Source: Holosporaceae bacterium (GTDB lineage Bacteria; Pseudomonadota; Alphaproteobacteria; UBA3830). From it: DNA of 5,482 nucleotides. The notes beneath the pieces are model-generated. The model searched no databases, was not told where the DNA came from, and saw nothing but the letters and a program-made list of their open reading frames with translations. Shown one piece after another: positions 1 through 5,458 of the stretch. The position numbers were made by a program, and so were the translations under genes. The stretch spans positions 1 to 5,482 of the forward strand of contig JAIRZO010000055.1 of the NCBI GenBank assembly GCA_031267195.1, given 5' to 3'. Every line of letters starts with the position of its first letter. Positions within the stretch are counted from its first letter, which is position 1.

Positions 1-11
1 AATTTTTAATT

Positions 12-437
12 TCAGTTGTTTTTCTGAACACGTTCCTGTTTTTCGTGTCTCTCCTGCGCTTCTATGCTAAGGATAGCTATTGGTCTGGCATCTAATCTTT
101 TCAGTGAAATCGGTTCACCGGTTTCCTCACAATAACCATAGGTACCGTTGCTGATGCGCTGCAAAGCATCTGTGATCTTTAAAATAAGTTTACGGGCCCG
201 CTCTTTGGTGCGCAATTCATACGCAAGGTCCGTCTCATTCGAGGCACGGTCAGCCTCATCATTATAAGACCGCTCTTTCTGCTGCAAATATTTTATGGCA
301 TCCTCATTTTCCTGCTCTAGCGCAGTGCGCCATCTAATGAGCTTGCGCCTAAAATACTCACGCTGCAGATCATTCATGAATTCCTCATTTTCGGATGGAA
401 CGTAATTTTCAGGTAAATCACAAATTTTTGAATCCAT
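12..437 (-). CDS. dksA: RNA polymerase-binding transcription factor DksA, 141 aa
   Basis: DksA enters the RNA polymerase secondary channel and, with ppGpp, adjusts initiation at rRNA and amino-acid promoters. The predicted protein has an N-terminal helix with MNDLQREYFRRKL (21-33), a coiled coil (about 25-95) whose tip carries the DxxDxA motif (D60, D63, A65), and the C-terminal region GTYGYCEETGEPI (98-110) through RPIAILSIEAQERHE. Of the four zinc cysteines of E. coli DksA only C103 remains; as far as I know this is normal for alphaproteobacterial DksA. The start chosen is the ATG at 435-437. An upstream in-frame start near 533 would overlap the end of rplT by 53 bases and add 32 residues unlike any DksA. 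The ribosome site is weak (ACGAGAA). The gene starts 43 bases after the rplT stop, so co-transcription with rplT is likely. Family assignment is firm. Confidence 0.95.
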   Translation of the reverse strand: MDSKICDLPENYVPSENEEFMNDLQREYFRRKLIRWRTALEQENEDAIKYLQQKERSYNDEADRASNETDLAYELRTKERARKLILKITDALQRISNGTYGYCEETGEPISLKRLDARPIAILSIEAQERHEKQERVQKNN

Positions 438-480
438 GAAATGATTCTCGTAAAATTTAAAACTGAAGGTCAGACAGTGT

Positions 481-834
481 TCACAGGATAGATTTAACCT
501 TATCCACAATGATGGCAAAAGCGTCTTTATCATTCACGGCTAATTCCGACAGAATCTTCCGATCTATTTGCACGTTGGCTTTGCACAGACCGTGAATAAA
601 TTCGGAATACTTAAGCCCGAATTGACGCACTCCAGCATTAATTCTCGTGATCCACAGACGACGAAAGTCCCTGCGGCGATTCCGGCGATCTCGATAGGCA
701 TATTGCATTGCCTTTTCCAACCGCTCCAAAGCTGAACGAAAACACTTACTGGACCGACCAACATATCCCTTCGATAGTTTCAACACTTTCGCATGGCGGG
801 CATGCGCAGTGACACCTCTTTTTATCCGTGACAT
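481..834 (-). CDS. rplT: 50S ribosomal protein L20, 117 aa
   Basis: L20 binds 23S rRNA early and is needed for assembly of the large subunit. The protein opens with the family signature [20 protein letters not shown] and keeps the very basic long helix ([21 protein letters not shown], about 48-68) followed by the globular C-terminal domain. Length is normal for the family, which is near 118. The ATG at 832-834 gives the standard N-terminus. An AGGG sits about 11 bases upstream, a slightly long spacing for a ribosome site. In most bacteria rplT directly follows rpmI; here 156 bases with a stem-loop and a consensus -10 lie between them. dksA follows in place of the frequent neighbour pheS. In several bacteria L20 represses its own operon by binding the leader; whether that applies here is unknown. 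Confidence 0.98.
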   Translation of the reverse strand: MSRIKRGVTAHARHAKVLKLSKGYVGRSSKCFRSALERLEKAMQYAYRDRRNRRRDFRRLWITRINAGVRQFGLKYSEFIHGLCKANVQIDRKILSELAVNDKDAFAIIVDKVKSIL

Positions 835-870
835 TTTTTAACACACCCTATTTCTTGATACTAGGCAACC

Positions 871-899
871 ATTATACACTAGATCCGCAATTTTTGCTA
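871..899 (-). promoter_or_regulatory. Candidate promoter for rplT-dksA
   Basis: On the minus strand a perfect -10 hexamer TATAAT lies at 876-871, about 37 bases upstream of the rplT start. A weak -35 (TAGCAA, 899-894) sits 17 bases further up and matches consensus at three of six positions. Transcription would start near 864, giving a leader of about 30 bases. That leader contains a short CCTA/TAGG inverted repeat (865-862 with 850-847) that could pair with the AGGG used as ribosome site; with four base pairs it is weak. This supports rplT and dksA being transcribed at least partly apart from rpmI. Confidence 0.45.
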
Positions 900-919
900 C
901 AGTCTAGTTCATACATTTA

Positions 920-955
920 GTAATAGCTGTTCTTGGCCAAAACAAACACCATTAC
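920..955 (-). terminator. Imperfect stem-loop between rpmI and rplT (terminator or attenuator candidate)
   Basis: Read on the minus strand, GTAAT (955-951) pairs with ATTAC (924-920), and inside it TGTT pairs with AACA around a central palindromic TTGGCCAA (933-940). A few G-U pairs and a 3-base bulge lie between the two stems. It starts 35 bases past the rpmI stop. No T-run follows it, so a classical intrinsic terminator is not supported. It could instead protect the rpmI 3' end, attenuate transcription or bind a ribosomal protein. The pairing is visible in the sequence; the role is inferred. Confidence 0.3.
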
Positions 956-990
956 GAAAATACAATAAACAACCACACACGAAGAAGCAC

Positions 991-1188
991 CTAACTAATA
1001 TAGGGCATATACTGTTTTATATGGCAAACATCGTTTCCGCTAATGATCATAGTTCCCCGTGCCTGCCTTTTCATTTTCTGACTGCGCTTGCGCAGATTAT
1101 GTCTTAGGTAGGCCGACCCACACTTGATATGACCAGCACTAGTAAAACTGAAGCGTTTTTTGGCGGAACTTTTTGTTTTCAATTTCAT
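991..1188 (-). CDS. rpmI: 50S ribosomal protein L35, 65 aa
   Basis: L35 is a small basic protein of the large ribosomal subunit. The sequence carries the family signature KLKTKSSAKKRF (2-13), a basic middle and the typical C-terminus IKQYMPY (57-63). I place the start at the ATG at 1186-1188, which gives the normal 65 residues and has GGTGA five bases upstream. Two in-frame GTG codons at 1198-1200 and 1195-1197 would add four residues (a V-T-K extension) and cannot be excluded. The gene begins 23 bases after the stop of the parvulin-like gene, so it probably shares its transcript. infC, the usual upstream neighbour, is absent here. Two cysteines (C23, C55) are not typical for the family but are harmless. 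Confidence 0.96.
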   Translation of the reverse strand: MKLKTKSSAKKRFSFTSAGHIKCGSAYLRHNLRKRSQKMKRQARGTMIISGNDVCHIKQYMPYIS

Positions 1189-1211
1189 TTTCGTCACCAC
1201 AAATCCAAATC

Positions 1212-2552
1212 CTAGGACCCAGTAAAGCCAGTGTTCGGCTGTGCAGGCGGCATAACCATAGGTGCCCGAGGAGCAGGAGGCACCGCAGCTGCTGTGCTGG
1301 TATCCAGTGATCCAGCGGCAGGCACAGCAGGAGGAGCTGCAGTAGCCGGAGCAGATGCCGGAACATCCGCGGTCATTTTTCCAGAATCCGATGGAGAAGT
1401 AGGTGTCGAAGAGTCAGTCGAATCAGTTTCAGAATCACCTTCCTCACCGGTACCGCCAAGCGCATTTATCCCAGATTTCTGAGTCACCGCTGTTCCATCC
1501 TGATTAAATTCTTCAACCTTGTACAATTTTTTCAACCGTTGTAGCAGTGCACGTTGTTCTCGCTGACTCATTGAGCGCACTAGAGCCGGCTTAGATTCCT
1601 CAAATGTCAGAGGAACTGCATCCCGAGTATCATGGACCTTGATCAGGACATAATGTTTACCGAGTTTGATGGCTTCTTTTGTATAGTCTCCAACCTTCAC
1701 CAGCAACAATTTCTCTTTCAGAACCGGCGGCAGCAGATGCAGTGGTATATATTCAGCAAAGTCTGCGCCGGAAGAATTATACATTTTTGCAACAGTTTCG
1801 AAACCACTGGTACGAAGTTTGGCAACAGCCTCATCAGCTTTTTCCTTAGAGTCCAAAGTAACTAGGGAAATTTTGTATTCTTTTCCTTTCTTAAAACCAG
1901 CCAAGTACTTGCTATACTCAGTTTTCAGAGTAGATTCGTTGGACAAGATTGGCCCTAATTTACCCGTGATTTCCTTCTGCATAGCCATACTCGCAAGCAG
2001 ATCAGACTTCATCTTTTCCACCTGATCAAGGTAGTCCCTGCTTTTTTCAAGCCCTAGTTTTTTCGCATGAATTTTCAGAAGACAAACACTCATAAACTGG
2101 GCTCGCAGTACCTCAAACATCTGATCCTGAGGAATCGCTGTTCTTATCTGAGGAGGAAGGCCGCTCGCACTAGCTTTAATCTGGCTTAATTTAAATTCGG
2201 AGCGACCAATTCTGAGAACTACTGGGTCACTATTTTTTTTTTTTTCTGCAGAGGTAGCAGAAGTTGGCTTCGGAGTTTCTCCGGCTTTGTCCTTTGAGTC
2301 TTCACCGTCTCCTGCTTCATCATCTCCTGCTTCATCATCACTGGTCGCGCCGCCAGGTGTTTTGGTTTCTGCTCCTCCTGCAGGATAAGCAGGGATAGCA
2401 CCATCCATCTGATCAGCTGGTTTCGCCGGACTCCCTCCGTTCCCAGCCTCAGTTCCTTCGGTTTTTTTGGACTTAAATAAAGTCCCTGCACTGATATAGT
2501 CAATGCACAACAATGAAAAGACTGCAACAGTGCAATATATCTTTGATTTCAT
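1212..2552 (-). CDS. Secreted parvulin-like (PpiC/SurA-type) protein with long disordered tails, 446 aa
   Basis: Parvulin-type peptidyl-prolyl isomerases and SurA/PrsA-like chaperones assist folding of exported proteins in the periplasm. Residues 1-22 look like a signal peptide (MKSK, hydrophobic core, YISA then G), with likely cleavage after A22. Residues 25-108 are low complexity, rich in Gly, Pro, Asp, Glu and Lys. A helical chaperone-like region spans about 109-222 and a parvulin-like domain about 224-310, ending in KVGDY...KLGKHYVLIKVHD, then TFEESKPAL as in rickettsial PPIases. Residues 355-446 are Ser/Thr then Ala/Pro-rich. The first active-site histidine (usual A-H-I-L) is replaced (YKISLVTL); H300 of the second site remains, so isomerase activity is doubtful. 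The start has a perfect AAGGAG five bases upstream. It likely forms an operon with rpmI. The family call is by recalled similarity; the tails are not recognised. Confidence 0.75.
   Translation of the reverse strand: MKSKIYCTVAVFSLLCIDYISAGTLFKSKKTEGTEAGNGGSPAKPADQMDGAIPAYPAGGAETKTPGGATSDDEAGDDEAGDGEDSKDKAGETPKPTSATSAEKKKNSDPVVLRIGRSEFKLSQIKASASGLPPQIRTAIPQDQMFEVLRAQFMSVCLLKIHAKKLGLEKSRDYLDQVEKMKSDLLASMAMQKEITGKLGPILSNESTLKTEYSKYLAGFKKGKEYKISLVTLDSKEKADEAVAKLRTSGFETVAKMYNSSGADFAEYIPLHLLPPVLKEKLLLVKVGDYTKEAIKLGKHYVLIKVHDTRDAVPLTFEESKPALVRSMSQREQRALLQRLKKLYKVEEFNQDGTAVTQKSGINALGGTGEEGDSETDSTDSSTPTSPSDSGKMTADVPASAPATAAPPAVPAAGSLDTSTAAAVPPAPRAPMVMPPAQPNTGFTGS
2233..2245 (-). repeat. Homopolymer of 13 A (coding strand) inside the parvulin-like gene
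   Basis: The coding strand reads G followed by 13 A and then TAG, encoding E103-K-K-K-N107 at the boundary between the low-complexity linker and the folded core. Loss of one A leads to codons for IVTQ and then TAG at 2221-2219. Gain of one A creates TAG directly after the run. Either single-base slip therefore removes the whole chaperone and parvulin part. Runs of this length are prone to replication and transcription slippage. Confidence 0.95.
2311..2340 (-). repeat. 15-base tandem duplication encoding DDEAG twice
   Basis: On the plus strand cctgcttcatcatct (2311-2325) is followed at once by cctgcttcatcatca (2326-2340), 14 of 15 bases identical. On the coding strand this gives DDEAG twice (residues 72-81) in the acidic linker of the parvulin-like protein. 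The unit is a multiple of three, so copy-number changes would only alter linker length. Confidence 0.9.
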
Positions 2553-2603
2553 TACAACTCCTTATGATTTTTACTAAACGCCACATACCCAGGCCAATAC
2601 ACA

Positions 2604-2636
2604 CTAATTCGTGAAACCAGCCTTGACCATAATCAT
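2604..2636 (-). CDS. Possible 10-codon leader peptide with perfect Shine-Dalgarno
   Basis: On the minus strand AGGAGG (2648-2643) is followed by a 6-base spacer, ATG at 2636 and nine further codons reading MIMVKAGFTN, then TAG. It lies in the 5' leader predicted from the promoter at 2663-2692 and ends about 50 bases before the parvulin-like start, which has its own AAGGAG. No other gene in the window has a better ribosome site. It could be a regulatory leader peptide or only a ribosome standby site. No run of a single amino acid and no obvious attenuator hairpin support classical attenuation. Confidence 0.25.
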   Translation of the reverse strand: MIMVKAGFTN

Positions 2637-2662
2637 CGCGTTCCTCCTCAAATAGCACCAGC

Positions 2663-2692
2663 ATTGTAGTACATAACCGAATTGCATTGCAA
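2663..2692 (-). promoter_or_regulatory. Candidate sigma70-type promoter for the parvulin-like gene and rpmI
   Basis: On the minus strand a -35 TTGCAA (2692-2687; four of six to consensus) and a -10 TACAAT (2668-2663; five of six) are separated by 18 bases. Upstream is a very AT-rich stretch with an inverted repeat ATATTT/AAATAT at 2717-2732, which could act as an UP-like element. Transcription would start near 2656, leaving a leader of about 100 bases that contains the short ORF at 2604-2636. The rest of the 213-base gap between the phasin and parvulin-like genes shows no terminator with a T-run. Confidence 0.5.
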
Positions 2693-2765
2693 TTGATTAA
2701 TTCACTATGTACTCATATATTTATAAAAATATCTCAATGATCTGCTGGCAAAGCATAATATTTGT

Positions 2766-3230
2766 TCATTGACTTTGCTCATTGCCGGCGTCGGATGGAT
2801 GTTTTTTTCGCTTTAATTCATCAACAGATTCTCTGAAACGTTTTAAAATTGCAGCGTTGATGCTTTGGTGAGTGGTGGCCAGAAGGGTGGAAATTTGTTT
2901 ACAGTTATTCACCGCTTTTACTACATTGTCTTTGGTAAATTCGGAGAATTTTGCGACAGTGTCTGACGGTTTTCCTTTTTTTTGTATCAAATCATTTATT
3001 TCAACCGTAGTTTGCTTCACGAAGGTCGAATGCATTTGCGCTATATTAGCGTATACTTCCGCAGACATTTTGTTGATTGATCCTAAAATTTCCAGATTTT
3101 TTTTGTAATGATTCATCAGTTTTTCTGTATCCATGTGTGGCATATGAAATGCATTAAAAAAATTGCTTTTACTTTTTTCGCTGTTACCAGCATCAGATGC
3201 ATTATCCTTATCCGTTGAAGAAGCCACCAT
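2766..3230 (-). CDS. Phasin family protein, 154 aa
   Basis: Phasins coat polyhydroxyalkanoate granules in the cytoplasm and control their size and number. After a polar N-terminus (1-22, Ser/Asp/Lys-rich) the protein is almost entirely helical and amphipathic. The region NLEILGSINKMSAEVYANIA (45-64) followed by a Q/K-rich helix is the pattern of the alphaproteobacterial Phasin_2-type family. A second helix pair spans about 92-145, and the C-terminus is basic (LKRKKHP). Length is ordinary for the family. The ATG at 3228-3230 has GGAGG six bases upstream. No polyhydroxyalkanoate synthase or depolymerase gene is in the window, so the gene stands alone, with palindromes in front of it at 3275-3319. 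Runs of eight A lie in the coding strand (2976-2983, 3097-3104). A phasin-like protein used for another purpose is possible. Confidence 0.75.
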   Translation of the reverse strand: MVASSTDKDNASDAGNSEKSKSNFFNAFHMPHMDTEKLMNHYKKNLEILGSINKMSAEVYANIAQMHSTFVKQTTVEINDLIQKKGKPSDTVAKFSEFTKDNVVKAVNNCKQISTLLATTHQSINAAILKRFRESVDELKRKKHPSDAGNEQSQ

Positions 3231-3274
3231 AATATACCTCCAAAAATTCTAGTTTTGTACCCATATCCGAAGGA

Positions 3275-3319
3275 AATACTGTATTAACGTTAAAAAATAA
3301 TTAATATTTCGACATCGAA
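3275..3319. promoter_or_regulatory. Cluster of three short palindromes upstream of the phasin gene
   Basis: Three perfect inverted repeats lie in the 122-base gap: AATAC-T-GTATT (3275-3285), TTAACGTTAA (3284-3293, overlapping the first) and TTCGA-CA-TCGAA (3308-3319). They sit 45 to 90 bases upstream of the phasin start, where a repressor or activator would be expected. No convincing -35/-10 pair could be fixed here. Short AT-rich palindromes arise by chance, so their role as operators is only suggested. Confidence 0.3.
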
Positions 3320-3352
3320 TAGAATTTTCCTCGGGGCCGTTAGGAATAGAGC

Positions 3353-4045
3353 TTATTGGGCACCAACTGTCGTTACAGAAACCAGGGCTTTAAGCGGGAT
3401 ATCGGCCAGCTTCATTTTTTCAGCCATTATCACAACTATATTGGATATGAGAGGGAATATGTCCACAATAACTTCACTGCATTTGTTTAAATGATGGCTG
3501 AAACTATTTGGCCAAAACTTAAATTTATCGTTGATACCAAATATATTTGTGGCTTCAAATGAAGCATTATCTAACAATGAAAGCATATCTCCAACGCTAA
3601 TTTTAATGTTTCTTATGGCGTATTTTTTGGGAAATATGCTGTTTTTATTGGCGGCAACAATTATCAGCCGGCCCTTGTTTCTAATTATGCGCTGCAATTC
3701 TTCCAAAAAAAACGTATTATTCTCACAGAATTCCATAAAATGAATCACCATAACGACATCCCACACATGTGGCTGAAATGGCATGCTCTTTTCATCAATC
3801 ACAATGGTCCTGAATGGGCGAATCCTCGGCCAATGTCCAACGGGATAGCCATTTGGAATAGCGTAGTAGACATTTTTTATCCTCAATGATTCGAGATATT
3901 CTCTTCCAAATCCAATGACCAAAACATTTTCATTGGCTATATTTAGGGTACTGGATAACAGGTCAGCCAATTGTTTTACCAACTCCTGCCCCATATCCTT
4001 TTCATAAAATTCCGTTAATGATGATATACTTTTTGCATATTCCAT
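3353..4045 (-). CDS. Class I SAM-dependent methyltransferase, 230 aa
   Basis: This is a putative cytoplasmic methyltransferase using S-adenosylmethionine; the substrate is unknown. Visible motifs are motif I VLVIGFGR (41-48), an acidic strand and loop IVIDEKSMPF (81-90), WDVVMVIHFMEF (95-106) and RNKGRLIIVAAN (122-133), in the order of the Methyltransf_11 fold. The insert NGYPVGHWPRI (65-75) and the N-S-I-F-P stretch after the last strand resemble the alphaproteobacterial methyltransferase often found beside gloB; that link is from memory. Motif I has only two glycines (GFG), and E/D at the end of strand 2 is replaced by the A-I-P region, so cofactor binding may be atypical. The start lacks a Shine-Dalgarno sequence. 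The gene is divergent from ihfB, with overlapping candidate -10 boxes. Codon use is AT-rich with a run of eight A at 3705-3712. No terminator is clear downstream. Confidence 0.75.
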   Translation of the reverse strand: MEYAKSISSLTEFYEKDMGQELVKQLADLLSSTLNIANENVLVIGFGREYLESLRIKNVYYAIPNGYPVGHWPRIRPFRTIVIDEKSMPFQPHVWDVVMVIHFMEFCENNTFFLEELQRIIRNKGRLIIVAANKNSIFPKKYAIRNIKISVGDMLSLLDNASFEATNIFGINDKFKFWPNSFSHHLNKCSEVIVDIFPLISNIVVIMAEKMKLADIPLKALVSVTTVGAQ

Positions 4046-4066
4046 AGTTTATTTATATAGCATTTG

Positions 4067-4074
4067 AGTATAAA
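4067..4074. promoter_or_regulatory. Overlapping divergent -10 elements between the methyltransferase and ihfB
   Basis: On the plus strand TATAAA (4069-4074) faces ihfB, and on the minus strand TATACT (4072-4067) faces the methyltransferase; each matches the -10 consensus at five of six positions. The two hexamers share four base pairs, so RNA polymerase could not open both at once. Neither has a good -35. Predicted leaders are about 68 bases for ihfB and about 15 bases for the methyltransferase, the latter without a ribosome site. Confidence 0.3.
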
Positions 4075-4147
4075 GTACATAGCGGCATGTTTGTGTTTCG
4101 CATTACTGTTATTCGTACTGTCTTATAAACTGTTGGAGGAGAAAACT

Positions 4148-4519
4148 ATGACCAAATCGGATTTAACAGCTAGGCTTGTGGAGATTTGTCCGTATATGAC
4201 CATTCGAAATGCTGATAAAATCGTATCTATAGTGGTGAATAGTATAGTCTCTTCGCTGAAGAGCGGCGCTCGGGTTGAGTTGAGGGGGTTTGGTTCCTTT
4301 TGTGTAAGGGAAAGGAAATCGATGGAAGGACGAAATCCTAGAACCGGGGAAAAAATTCTCATGAGCAAGAAGTTCGTTCCCTTCTTCAAGGCAGGTAAGC
4401 CACTGAAAAAAATGGTAAATGCTAGTGCATCCGCTGGTATCAGTGCCGATTGTAAATTACAGCACAGCCTGCGGAACAGTGGCGGCGATCGGATAGCCGT
4501 AAAAAGTGTAGAAGAATGA
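4148..4519 (+). CDS. ihfB: Integration host factor subunit beta, with C-terminal tail, 123 aa
   Basis: IHF is a nucleoid protein that bends DNA sharply and helps in replication, recombination and promoter architecture; the beta subunit pairs with IhfA. The N-terminal MTKSDLTARL, the helical dimerisation region (1-40), VELRGFGSF (43-51) and the DNA-intercalating arm GRNPRTGEKI (61-70) ending in VPFFKAGKPLK (77-87) identify it. I chose the ATG at 4148, with GGAGG eight bases upstream. The frame stays open back to a TTG at 4064, which would add a hydrophobic 28-residue extension. Family members usually end soon after the K-x-L-K segment, near 94-100 residues; here a Ser/Ala-rich tail of about 30 residues follows (92-123). 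The stop overlaps the accD start as ATGA, so the two are translationally coupled. A plain HU is less likely given the N-terminus. Confidence 0.9.
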   Translation: MTKSDLTARLVEICPYMTIRNADKIVSIVVNSIVSSLKSGARVELRGFGSFCVRERKSMEGRNPRTGEKILMSKKFVPFFKAGKPLKKMVNASASAGISADCKLQHSLRNSGGDRIAVKSVEE

Positions 4520-5388
4520 ATTGGTTAACAAAATTTGTGAGGCCCAAGATTAGAGCGTTGGTGGGCATAGATGTTCCAGATAATTTGTGGCACAAGTGCT
4601 CGAAATGCGAACAAATGATTTTTCATCAGGAGCTTATTTCGCTACAGCATGTGTGTCCTCGCTGTGGTAATCATATGCGGCTGCCCATCGCCGATCGCAT
4701 AAAAATTTTGTTTGATGGCGGGGAGTTTTCAAAAATCCGCTATAAATCACTAAATACTGATCCACTGAAATTTAAGGATAATAAAAAATACACTGATCGT
4801 CTCAAATTATCCCGAGAAGCTACCGGAGAGGATGATGCCATCGTCATTGGCTATGGTTCCATAGGCGGACATAAGACGGTTGCTGTATTTTTTATCTTCG
4901 ATTTCATGGGAGGATCCATGGGGATGGCTGTGGGAGAAGGATTTAGTAGAGCAGCTGAGTTCGCTATTTCCAAAAGATATTCCTTCCTGGTGGTTCCGTG
5001 TTCCGGAGGTGCTCGTATGCAGGAAGGGATTTTTTCTCTTATGCAAATGCCGAAAACTGTTGCAGCCATCAATAGGATAAAAGAAGCAGAGCTACCATAT
5101 TTGGTATTACTGACAAACCCAACCACCGGCGGTGTTTCTGCATCATTTGCAATGTTGGGAGACATTCATATTGCTGAACCTGGGGCTCTCATTGCCTTTA
5201 CCGGACCACGCGTCATAGAAGATACCATACATCAAAAATTACCGGATGGATTTCAGCAGTCGGAATATTTACTAAAGCACGGGGCCATTGATATGGTGGT
5301 TCACCGTAGAGATATGAAGGATGTTTTGGAAAAAATTTTGGGAATACTGACGCACAGTAGCGCATCTCCATCTGCCAAAAATTATTAG
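4516..5388 (+). CDS. accD: Acetyl-CoA carboxylase carboxyltransferase subunit beta, 290 aa
   Basis: AccD with AccA transfers carboxyl from carboxybiotin-BCCP to acetyl-CoA, making malonyl-CoA for fatty-acid synthesis in the cytoplasm. The N-terminal zinc ribbon is complete (C28-x2-C31, C47-x2-C50), preceded by VPDNLWHKC. The crotonase-fold core follows, with MGGSMG (131-136), the oxyanion region SGGARMQEG (163-171), LMQMPKT (175-181), TNPTTGGVSASFA (200-212) and FTGPRVI (228-234). Length is normal. C162 before SGGARM is a position often held by Ala or Ser. The start ATG overlaps the ihfB stop and has only a weak AGAAG upstream, so translation probably depends on ihfB. The C-terminus is a short polar tail. 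folC, the common downstream partner in alphaproteobacteria, does not start within the following 94 bases. accA is not in the window. Confidence 0.98.
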   Translation: MNWLTKFVRPKIRALVGIDVPDNLWHKCSKCEQMIFHQELISLQHVCPRCGNHMRLPIADRIKILFDGGEFSKIRYKSLNTDPLKFKDNKKYTDRLKLSREATGEDDAIVIGYGSIGGHKTVAVFFIFDFMGGSMGMAVGEGFSRAAEFAISKRYSFLVVPCSGGARMQEGIFSLMQMPKTVAAINRIKEAELPYLVLLTNPTTGGVSASFAMLGDIHIAEPGALIAFTGPRVIEDTIHQKLPDGFQQSEYLLKHGAIDMVVHRRDMKDVLEKILGILTHSSASPSAKNY

Positions 5389-5458
5389 AAACTACTCATA
5401 ATTTAAATGTTGAGACTATCTGAGCGATGAACTGGAAAACGTTATACAATTGTTTCCC

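Noticed and set aside
438..533. Upstream in-frame start that would lengthen DksA to 173 residues
   Set aside because: It overlaps the 3' end of rplT by 53 bases and the added residues do not resemble DksA; the ATG at 435-437 gives a normal N-terminus.
1189..1200. GTG starts for L35 at 1200 and 1197
   Set aside because: The ATG at 1188 gives the normal length and has GGTGA at good spacing; the GTG codons overlap that ribosome site. Not fully excluded.
1231..1482. Gly/Ala-rich ORF on the plus strand
   Set aside because: It is antisense to the Ala/Pro-rich tail of the parvulin-like protein and its low complexity mirrors that tail; no ribosome site.
2500..2664. 54-residue minus-strand ORF beginning MLVLFEEERDDYG
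   Set aside because: Its start lies inside the -10 box of the predicted promoter, it has no ribosome site, and it overlaps the start of the parvulin-like gene in another frame.
3327..3346. Hairpin TTCCT/AGGAA as a terminator for the methyltransferase gene
   Set aside because: Only five base pairs with a 10-base loop and no T-run.
3317..3350. GAATAGA repeated at 3317-3323 and 3344-3350
   Set aside because: A 7-base direct repeat in AT-rich sequence is expected by chance; no duplication or insertion sequence is associated.
4807..5165. Minus-strand ORFs of 79 and 104 residues inside accD
   Set aside because: They are shadow frames of a strongly conserved gene, with no ribosome sites or recognisable motifs.
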